DNA from: an uncultured Burkholderiales bacterium
GTDB lineage: Bacteria > Pseudomonadota > Gammaproteobacteria > Burkholderiales > Burkholderiaceae_C
Length of the DNA: 5,214 nt
Direction of reading: 5' to 3'
Assembly: GCA_903871865.1 (NCBI GenBank)
Contig: CAIQIL010000465.1
Location: 1-5,214, forward strand
Shown: one piece after another, positions 1-5,214 of the stretch
Layout of the letters: each line of letters starts with the position of its first letter
How positions within the stretch are numbered: the first letter of the stretch is position 1
Position numbers and translations under genes: made by a program
Notes under the pieces: model-generated
The model's input: only the letters and a program-made list of their open reading frames with translations
Databases searched by the model: none
Told to the model about the DNA's origin: nothing

Positions 1-924
1 CTGGGCCTGGGCCAGCACCTGGCGGCCCAGCCGTGCTCCCAGGGGCTGGCCCGTGAGCAGCACCCCGTCGGCCCCGGCGGCATCGTGCGCCTGCAGCAGT
101 TGCTCGCTGGCGCCGAAGCGTTGCGGGCGCCGGTCCACGTAGAGCTGGCGGATCTGGAAGTCCACCAGCTTGTCGAGGTCGGGCTCACCCAGGATCTGGT
201 AGAGCCACTCGGCCTGTGACGACAGGATGATCACGTTGTTGTCGTCGGCGATGAAAGCCGGCACGCCCAGCATGCCCCAGGCTTGTGCCAGGGGGCTCAG
301 CGAGATCTTGATGACCGCCACGCCGATGACGCGCTCGCCATCGCGGATGGGGTTGGCCAGGTAGTAGCCGGGCTGTTTGCTGGTGTTGCCGATGGCGAAG
401 TGCCGGCCCACCTGGCCCGACAGCGCCTCGATGAAGTAGGGGCGGAACGACAGGTCCTCGCCGACGAAGCTGCCGGGCTCGGAGGCGTTGCTGGCGGCCA
501 CGACGCGGCCACGCTCGTCGATGACGTAGACGGCCAGGCTGCCGAGCTGCTGGTTGAGGCGCTGCAGGAAGCTGTTGACCGCGTCGGTCGAGACCGGCCC
601 GCTGCGCGGCCGCAGCAGCGCCACGACGTCGCGGTTGAGCTGGATGGTGGCCGGCACGTGCTCCAGCCGGTTGAGCATGCCTTCCACCGCCGAGGCGAAG
701 AGGTCGAGGCGGTGGTCGGCGTTGCTGCGCACCTGGCCCAGCTCCTGCCGCCAGGTGGCCTGGTAGCCTGCCACCCCCACCCCCAGGATCAGCACCAGCG
801 CCAAGCCGCTGGCTAGGCCGCGCCGGCTGCGCAAGAGGATGTCGCGCCAGGACAGGCGCTCCCCCGCCATGTCGGCGCGGCTGGAGGGGATGCCGGGTGA
901 AGGGGGGCGGTGCGCCTCGGCCAT
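1..924 (-). CDS. DctB-family sensor histidine kinase, N-terminal sensor part (partial, 3' end outside window)
   Basis: Translating the minus strand from the ATG at 924 gives 308 residues with no stop up to the window edge. The order is a short cytoplasmic tail, Arg-rich just before the membrane, one transmembrane segment (about residues 37-53, GLASGLALVLILGVGVAG), then a periplasmic sensor region from about residue 55. That region resembles the double-PAS (dCache) sensor of DctB kinases: LFASAVEG (75-82), ALYV-like LAVYVIDERG (130-139), ASN (144-146), SFVGEDLSFRPYF (152-164), PGYYLANPIRDG (185-196) and VIKI (204-207). The second transmembrane helix and the DHp and HATPase domains must lie beyond the edge. 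By family it would autophosphorylate and act on a sigma-54-type response regulator. Its ligand could be a C4-dicarboxylate (DctB) or an acidic amino acid (AauS-like); the neighbours favour the latter, as inference. The start is four bases after the gdhA stop with no clear Shine-Dalgarno sequence, suggesting translational coupling. Met19 (position 870) is a possible later start. Confidence 0.85.
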   Translation of the reverse strand, partial: MAEAHRPPSPGIPSSRADMAGERLSWRDILLRSRRGLASGLALVLILGVGVAGYQATWRQELGQVRSNADHRLDLFASAVEGMLNRLEHVPATIQLNRDVVALLRPRSGPVSTDAVNSFLQRLNQQLGSLAVYVIDERGRVVAASNASEPGSFVGEDLSFRPYFIEALSGQVGRHFAIGNTSKQPGYYLANPIRDGERVIGVAVIKISLSPLAQAWGMLGVPAFIADDNNVIILSSQAEWLYQILGEPDLDKLVDFQIRQLYVDRRPQRFGASEQLLQAHDAAGADGVLLTGQPLGARLGRQVLAQAQ

Positions 925-928
925 GCGT

Positions 929-2206
929 TCAGGGATAGAGCCCGCGCATGGCCCGGGCTTCGAGCACACGCGAGCAGGCGGTGATGAAGGTCGCGGTGCG
1001 CAGGTTCACGCCTTTGTCGTGGGCGCTGCGCCAGATGCTGTCGAAGGCTTCGGACAGCACGCGGTCGAGTTTGGCGTGGATGTCCTGTTCCGTCCAGAAG
1101 AAGCTGGTGGCATTTTGAACCCATTCGAAATAGCTCACCGTCACGCCGCCGGCATTGGCCAGCACGTCGGGCAGCACGGTGCAGCCCTTGTCGTGCAGGA
1201 TGTCTTCGGCCTCGGGCGTGGTCGGGCCGTTGGCGCCCTCGACCACGAGGCGCGCGCGGACCTGGGCGGCCACCGCCGGCGTGATCTGCCCCTCCAGCGC
1301 GGCCGGCACCAGCACGTCGCAGTCCAGGCCCCAGAACTGGTCATCGGGGATGAGGCTGGCGCCGGGGAAGCCCGACCAGCTGCCGCCGGCTTTCAGGTGG
1401 GCCAGCAGCGCGTGCGGGTCGATGCCCGCGTCGTTGAACACCGTGCCATGCACGTCCTGCACGGCGATCAGGCGGGCGCCTTCGTCGTGGAAGGCGCGGG
1501 CCGTGGCGTTGCCCACGTTGCCGAAGCCCTGCACGGCCACGCGGGCGCCGGCCAGCGGCAGGCCCAGGCGGCGCATGGCCTCGCGGGCCACGACGAAGCA
1601 GCCGCGGCCGGTGGCGTCACGCCGCCCCAGGCTGCCGCCCATGCTGACGGGCTTGCCGGTGACCACGCCCGGTTGCATCGTGCCGTGGTTGACCGAGTAG
1701 GTGTCCATCATCCAGGCCATGACCTGGTCGTTGGTGCCCACGTCGGGCGCGGGGATGTCGCGCTCGGCGCCGATGAAGTCACCGAGTTCGCTGGTGTAGC
1801 GCCGTGTCAGGCGCTCCAGCTCGCCGCGCGACAGCTGGCCCGGGTCCACGCGCACGCCGCCCTTGGCGCCGCCATAGGGCAGGTTGACGGCCGCGTTCTT
1901 GACGGTCATCCAGCCCGACAGCGCCATGACCTCGGACAGGTTCACCGCCGGGTGGAAGCGCACGCCGCCCTTGCCGGGGCCGCGCGAAAGGTTGTGCTGC
2001 ACGCGGAAGCCCTCGAAGTGCTCGATGCGGCCATCGTCCATGCGCACGGGCACGTCGACCACGAGGGTGCGCTTGGGCCGGCGCAGGGTGTCGGTCCAGC
2101 GGGCCAGCTCGCCCAGGTGGGGCTCGACGCGGTCCAGCTGTTGCAGGAACATGGCCCAGGGGCCGGGCTCGGCGGCGTTCAGGTACGACGGCAGGCGGGT
2201 GCTCAT
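929..2206 (-). CDS. gdhA: Glutamate dehydrogenase (Glu/Leu/Phe/Val dehydrogenase family)
   Basis: A 425-residue enzyme of the hexameric small glutamate dehydrogenase type, which interconverts glutamate with 2-oxoglutarate plus ammonium in the cytoplasm. The substrate domain carries the family signature [14 protein letters not shown] (109-122). Lys79 (GPGKGG), Lys103 (TVKNAA), Lys115 (GGAKGG) and Asp155 (PAPDVG) line up with the substrate-binding and catalytic residues of Clostridium symbiosum GDH (K89, K113, K125, D165). Ser358 (VTVSYFEW) may contact the substrate side chain. The Rossmann domain has GFGNVG (227-232), and Asp251 follows the second strand, which fits NAD rather than NADP, though this is only suggestive. 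The ATG at 2206 is chosen because AGAGGAGA lies six bases upstream and the protein then has normal family length; the frame stays open to 2251 without a better start. It follows gltL by 57 bases, consistent with catabolism of imported glutamate. Leucine or phenylalanine dehydrogenase is less likely given length and context. Confidence 0.93.
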   Translation of the reverse strand: MSTRLPSYLNAAEPGPWAMFLQQLDRVEPHLGELARWTDTLRRPKRTLVVDVPVRMDDGRIEHFEGFRVQHNLSRGPGKGGVRFHPAVNLSEVMALSGWMTVKNAAVNLPYGGAKGGVRVDPGQLSRGELERLTRRYTSELGDFIGAERDIPAPDVGTNDQVMAWMMDTYSVNHGTMQPGVVTGKPVSMGGSLGRRDATGRGCFVVAREAMRRLGLPLAGARVAVQGFGNVGNATARAFHDEGARLIAVQDVHGTVFNDAGIDPHALLAHLKAGGSWSGFPGASLIPDDQFWGLDCDVLVPAALEGQITPAVAAQVRARLVVEGANGPTTPEAEDILHDKGCTVLPDVLANAGGVTVSYFEWVQNATSFFWTEQDIHAKLDRVLSEAFDSIWRSAHDKGVNLRTATFITACSRVLEARAMRGLYP

Positions 2207-2212
2207 GACGGG

Positions 2213-2220
2213 TCTCCTCT
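2213..2220 (-). promoter_or_regulatory. Ribosome-binding site of gdhA
   Basis: AGAGGAGA lies six bases before the ATG at 2206, favouring this start over in-frame positions further upstream. It sits just downstream of the predicted hairpin at 2223-2241. Confidence 0.8.
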
Positions 2221-2222
2221 GT

Positions 2223-2241
2223 GGGCACGCCCTGCGCGCCC
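2223..2241 (-). promoter_or_regulatory. Predicted RNA hairpin between gltL and gdhA
   Basis: The minus strand reads GGGCGCGC, loop AGG, GCGTGCCC, able to form eight pairs including one G-U. It ends two bases before the AGAGGAGA ribosome-binding site of gdhA. It lacks a T tract, so termination is unlikely; effects on message stability or gdhA translation are possible. Such stems also arise by chance in GC-rich DNA. Confidence 0.3.
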
Positions 2242-2263
2242 GTTGTGGCAAACAGGAACGGTG

Positions 2264-2992
<729 letters not shown>

Positions 2993-2998
2993 GGGGGA

Positions 2999-3003
2999 CT
3001 CCC
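2999..3003 (-). promoter_or_regulatory. Ribosome-binding site of gltL
   Basis: GGGAG lies six bases before the ATG at 2992. It supports this start over the in-frame upstream extension into gltK. Confidence 0.6.
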
Positions 3004-3021
3004 GGGGGCTGTCAGGGGGGA

Positions 3022-3705
3022 TCAGTGTTGGGCCTTGGGCTTCTGCAGCGCCTGCACGAGGCGCGAGAGGGCGAAGCAAAGCACGAAGTAAACGGCGCCG
3101 GCGAACAGCAGCATCTCCACGAGACGCCCGTCGCGGTCACCCACCTTGTAGGCCGAGCCAAAGAAGTCGGCCAGGGCGGACACGTAGACCAGCGAGGTGT
3201 CCTGGAACAGCACGATGGCCTGCGTCAGCAGCAGCGGCACCATGTTGCGCATGGCCTGCGGCAGCACCACCAGGCGCATGGCCTGGCCGCGGCTGAGGCC
3301 CAGCGCCGTGGCCGCCGACAGCTGGCCCTTGGGCACCGACTGGATGCCCGCGCGGATGATTTCCGCGTAGTAGGCCGACTCGAACAGCGCGAAGCCCACC
3401 AAGGCCGAGGTCAGGCGCACGTCGGTGCCTGGCGACAGGCTGAAGAGCTGGCTGAGCAGCTGCGGGATCAGCAGGAAGAACCACAGCAGCACCATCACCA
3501 GTGGCACCGAGCGGAAGAGGTTGATGTAGCCGGTGGCGAACCAGCGCAGTGGTGCGGCCGGCGACAGGCGCATCAGCGCCAGCACCGTGCCCCACACCAT
3601 GCCGACCACCAGGGCCACCAGCGTGATCTTCAGCGAGACCCCCAGACCTTCCGCGAGGAAGGGCAGGGCGCCAGGGATGGACGACCAATCGAATTCATAA
3701 GCCAT
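3022..3705 (-). CDS. gltK: Glutamate/aspartate ABC transporter permease GltK
   Basis: A complete 227-residue inner-membrane permease (E. coli GltK has 224). The N-terminus [10 protein letters not shown] is nearly the same as in E. coli GltK, as are [13 protein letters not shown] (64-76) and [10 protein letters not shown] (166-175). Hydrophobic stretches near residues 22-45, 67-88, 99-115 and 196-216 support a multi-spanning protein. The EAA-type coupling loop runs from about 118 to 150 ([11 protein letters not shown], then AATALG and VVLPQ) and should dock onto GltL. It pairs with GltJ to form the transmembrane channel. The start at 3705 is supported by GAAGGAGA six bases upstream and by the family N-terminus. 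It lies 18 bases after gltJ. No defect is visible. Confidence 0.95.
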   Translation of the reverse strand: MAYEFDWSSIPGALPFLAEGLGVSLKITLVALVVGMVWGTVLALMRLSPAAPLRWFATGYINLFRSVPLVMVLLWFFLLIPQLLSQLFSLSPGTDVRLTSALVGFALFESAYYAEIIRAGIQSVPKGQLSAATALGLSRGQAMRLVVLPQAMRNMVPLLLTQAIVLFQDTSLVYVSALADFFGSAYKVGDRDGRLVEMLLFAGAVYFVLCFALSRLVQALQKPKAQH

Positions 3706-3711
3706 GTCGGG

Positions 3712-3719
3712 TCTCCTTC
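3712..3719 (-). promoter_or_regulatory. Ribosome-binding site of gltK
   Basis: GAAGGAGA lies six bases before the gltK ATG, in the 18-base gap after gltJ. The stretch GGAGACCCG that it begins recurs in front of gdhA. Confidence 0.8.
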
Positions 3720-3723
3720 AGGC

Positions 3724-4461
3724 TCATTGGCCCATGTAGCCGGGCACCTTGACGCGGCGCTCCAACCAGCCCATGAGCGTCATCACGACCACGTTGATGA
3801 GCAGGTACATCAGCGTGACGGCGATGAAGGACTCGTAGGGCTGCGCGGTGTAGTCCACCAGCTGGCGGCCTTGCGCGGCCAGCTCCAGCAGGCCGATGGT
3901 CGAGCACACGGCCGAGTTCTTGAAGATGTTGAGGAACTCCGAGGTCAGCGGCGGCACGATGAGCCGGAACGCCATGGGCAGCAGCACCAGGCGGTAGGCC
4001 TGCGGCAGCGTCAGGCCCAAAGCGAGCGCAGCCCGCGTCTGGCCGATGGGCAAGCTCTCGATGCCGGCGCGCACCTGCTCGCTCACACGGGCCGAGGTGA
4101 ACAGGCCTAGGCACAGGATGGCCGCACCCAGCTGCTGCACGTCAGGCGGCAATTGCTTGATGGCGTTGCCCCAGGCCGTGGGCAGCAACTCCGGCACGAT
4201 GAAATACCAGATGAAGAGCTGGACCAGCAGCGGGATGTTGCGCAGCACCTCCACGTAGGCCGTGGCCACCCGCTGCAGGCCTTTGCCCGGCACCGTGCGC
4301 AACACGCCGACGATGGCGCCCATCACCAGGGCCAAGACCCAGGCGCTCAGCGACACCGTCAACGTCATCTTCAGGCCAGCGAGCATCCAGCCCGCGTAGG
4401 TGCTGCCATCGCCCACCACCGTCTCCTGCGTGAAGACGGACCAATTCCATTGGTAGCTCAT
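3724..4461 (-). CDS. gltJ: Glutamate/aspartate ABC transporter permease GltJ
   Basis: A complete 245-residue permease (E. coli GltJ has 246). It shares with E. coli GltJ the N-terminal WNW (5-7), the stretch LRTVP (54-58), YVEVLRNIPLLVQLFIWY (69-86), LCLGLFTSARV (116-126), the block ALALGLTLPQAYRLVLLP (145-162), KNSA (181-184) and the C-terminal ERRVKVPGYMGQ. Hydrophobic segments lie at about 27-53, 72-92, 110-125 and 211-231; the EAA loop spans about 128-165. It forms the channel with GltK. A TTG at 4476 could extend the frame by five residues, but the ATG at 4461 has AAAGGA six bases upstream and matches the family N-terminus, so it is preferred. In known operons the binding protein gene gltI lies directly upstream; here a porin gene does, 56 bases away. 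Confidence 0.95.
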   Translation of the reverse strand: MSYQWNWSVFTQETVVGDGSTYAGWMLAGLKMTLTVSLSAWVLALVMGAIVGVLRTVPGKGLQRVATAYVEVLRNIPLLVQLFIWYFIVPELLPTAWGNAIKQLPPDVQQLGAAILCLGLFTSARVSEQVRAGIESLPIGQTRAALALGLTLPQAYRLVLLPMAFRLIVPPLTSEFLNIFKNSAVCSTIGLLELAAQGRQLVDYTAQPYESFIAVTLMYLLINVVVMTLMGWLERRVKVPGYMGQ

Positions 4462-4467
4462 CGTTGT

Positions 4468-4473
4468 TCCTTT
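4468..4473 (-). promoter_or_regulatory. Ribosome-binding site of gltJ
   Basis: AAAGGA on the minus strand lies six bases before the ATG at 4461. It decides this start over the TTG at 4476, which has no such site and would place this purine run inside the coding region. Confidence 0.75.
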
Positions 4474-4480
4474 CAAACCA

Positions 4481-4503
4481 GGCAGCCCCGGTGTGGGGCC
4501 ACC
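4481..4503 (-). promoter_or_regulatory. Predicted RNA hairpin between porin and gltJ
   Basis: On the transcribed (minus) strand the bases GGTGGCCCC, a five-base loop ACACC, and GGGGCTGCC can form a nine-pair stem with two G-U pairs. It lies 14 bases after the porin stop and 19 bases before the gltJ start. Only three T residues follow (TGGTTTG), so it is a poor intrinsic terminator. It may instead give partial termination or protect the 3' end of the porin message. The base pairing is seen directly; the function is inference. Confidence 0.4.
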
Positions 4504-4517
4504 CGGTCAACACGCTA

Positions 4518-5214
4518 TCAAAATGCGTGCCGCACGCCCACTTGCAGGCTGCTCACGTCCTTGCCGGCCGAGGTGGTGGGCCCCAAGCCGTTGGCCGCCG
4601 TCGTCGTGTAGCTGGTGGCCGCGCCGTTGCCGATGTGGCTCAGCACGCCGTAGAAGCTGGTGCGCTTGCTCATCACGTGGGTGGCGCCCAGGGTCCACTG
4701 GCGGGCGTTCAAGGACGACTGGTGCGAGGTGGTGACCTGGCCGACGGCGGCGCTGACGGTGTTGCGCTCCGTCACAGGCACGTTCACGCCGACCATGGCT
4801 TCGGTGCGGTCCACGCTGTCGGTGCCCGACAGGTTGCGCACCTTCTGCACCGCGCCCGAGAGCTTGGCCACGCCAAAGTCGTACGACGCGGTGGCCAGCA
4901 CGTAGCGGGCGTCCACCTGAGCGTTGGTGCCGCGCTTGAACATGTTCAGCGCCAGGCCCGCGCTGAAGGGGCCACCGGTGTAGGTGCCGCCCAGGGCGTA
5001 GACGTTGGCGTTGTCGCCACTGTTCGTCGCGGTGGGGGTGGTCTCGCCCATGCCGACCAGGGCCACGCCGCTGAAGCCACCCAGGGTGGGCGAGCTGTAC
5101 TTGACGCTGTTGTTGGCGCGGCTGGTGGTCGAGACGATGCCGCTGGAGGCCGACGAGCCCACGCCCGTGCCGAAGGTGTCGAAGGCGTCGAGGATGTCGT
5201 ACTGAGTATGACCC
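4518..5214 (-). CDS. Outer-membrane general porin, Burkholderiales type (partial, 5' end outside window)
   Basis: The frame is open from the window edge to a TGA at 4518-4520, giving the last 231 residues of a porin; a usual family length of about 330-380 implies that roughly 100-150 N-terminal residues, including the signal peptide, are missing. The visible part starts with GHTQYDILDAFDTFGTG, which looks like the end of a strand leading into constriction loop L3. It continues with RANNSVKYSSPTLGGFSG (32-49), a hallmark of betaproteobacterial OmpC-like porins, then alternating amphipathic strands (for example YALGGTYTG, AGLALNMF, YVLATASYDFG). The end is SSLQVGVRHAF; the terminal Phe strand is the signal read by the BAM assembly machine. 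A GTG at 5162 lies inside the gene and is not the true start. It probably forms a trimeric 16-strand channel for small hydrophilic solutes; specificity cannot be read. Its position before gltJ suggests, without proving, a role in amino acid entry. Confidence 0.9.
   Translation of the reverse strand, partial: GHTQYDILDAFDTFGTGVGSSASSGIVSTTSRANNSVKYSSPTLGGFSGVALVGMGETTPTATNSGDNANVYALGGTYTGGPFSAGLALNMFKRGTNAQVDARYVLATASYDFGVAKLSGAVQKVRNLSGTDSVDRTEAMVGVNVPVTERNTVSAAVGQVTTSHQSSLNARQWTLGATHVMSKRTSFYGVLSHIGNGAATSYTTTAANGLGPTTSAGKDVSSLQVGVRHAF

Noticed and set aside
283..816. A 177-residue plus-strand frame and a 71-residue minus-strand frame (297-512) in the first kilobase.
   Set aside because: Both are shadows of the DctB-like kinase gene, whose frame runs unbroken from 924 to the window edge with family motifs throughout.
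2207..2251. A 15-residue N-terminal extension of glutamate dehydrogenase from 2251.
   Set aside because: The extension would read through the hairpin and the AGAGGAGA site; the ATG at 2206 fits family length and spacing.
2993..3079. A 29-residue N-terminal extension of GltL starting at 3079 inside gltK.
   Set aside because: The extension is not similar to GltL proteins, and the ATG at 2992 has a ribosome-binding site and the family N-terminus.
3025..4110. A 361-residue open frame on the plus strand opposite gltK and gltJ.
   Set aside because: Same His/Gln/Arg-rich antisense composition, no domain, and it lies over two clear permease genes.
4481..4503. The porin-gltJ hairpin as a full rho-independent terminator.
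   Set aside because: Only three T residues follow the stem, and there is no room for a new promoter before gltJ, so complete termination would leave gltJ without a visible source of transcription.

Overview
The window is a GC-rich, densely packed stretch from a Gram-negative bacterium, most likely a betaproteobacterium of the order Burkholderiales. The porin has the typical Burkholderiales 'NNSVKY.SP...GFSG' block and a terminal Phe strand, the transporter proteins resemble E. coli GltJ/GltK/GltL closely, and codons strongly prefer G or C in the third position. Family and genus cannot be fixed from this sequence alone. All six genes lie on the minus strand, so transcription runs from high to low coordinates.

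Layout in order of transcription: (1) 5214-4518, the C-terminal 231 residues of an outer-membrane general porin whose start lies outside the window; (2) 4461-3724, gltJ, and 3705-3022, gltK, the two permeases of a glutamate/aspartate-type polar amino acid ABC importer; (3) 2992-2264, gltL, its ATPase; (4) 2206-929, a hexameric-type glutamate dehydrogenase (gdhA); (5) 924-1, the N-terminal 308 residues of a DctB-family membrane sensor histidine kinase, with its kinase core outside the window. Intergenic gaps are 56, 18, 29, 57 and 4 bases. No stretch of 300 bases lacks a gene, and no gap holds a recognisable promoter, so the genes look like one operon or the tail of one. No tRNA, rRNA, CRISPR array, insertion sequence or attachment site was seen.

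Read together, the genes suggest an uptake-and-catabolism module: the porin admits small solutes to the periplasm, GltJKL imports glutamate/aspartate, glutamate dehydrogenase converts glutamate to 2-oxoglutarate and ammonium, and the kinase may sense an acidic amino acid or dicarboxylate outside the inner membrane. The periplasmic binding protein (GltI) that normally precedes gltJ is absent, and the porin occupies that position. The other points of interest are two predicted RNA hairpins, in the porin-gltJ and gltL-gdhA gaps, and a 14-base translation-initiation sequence that is nearly identical in front of gltK and gdhA. The families are all well known; what deserves a second look is the arrangement, and nothing here is clearly a new system.
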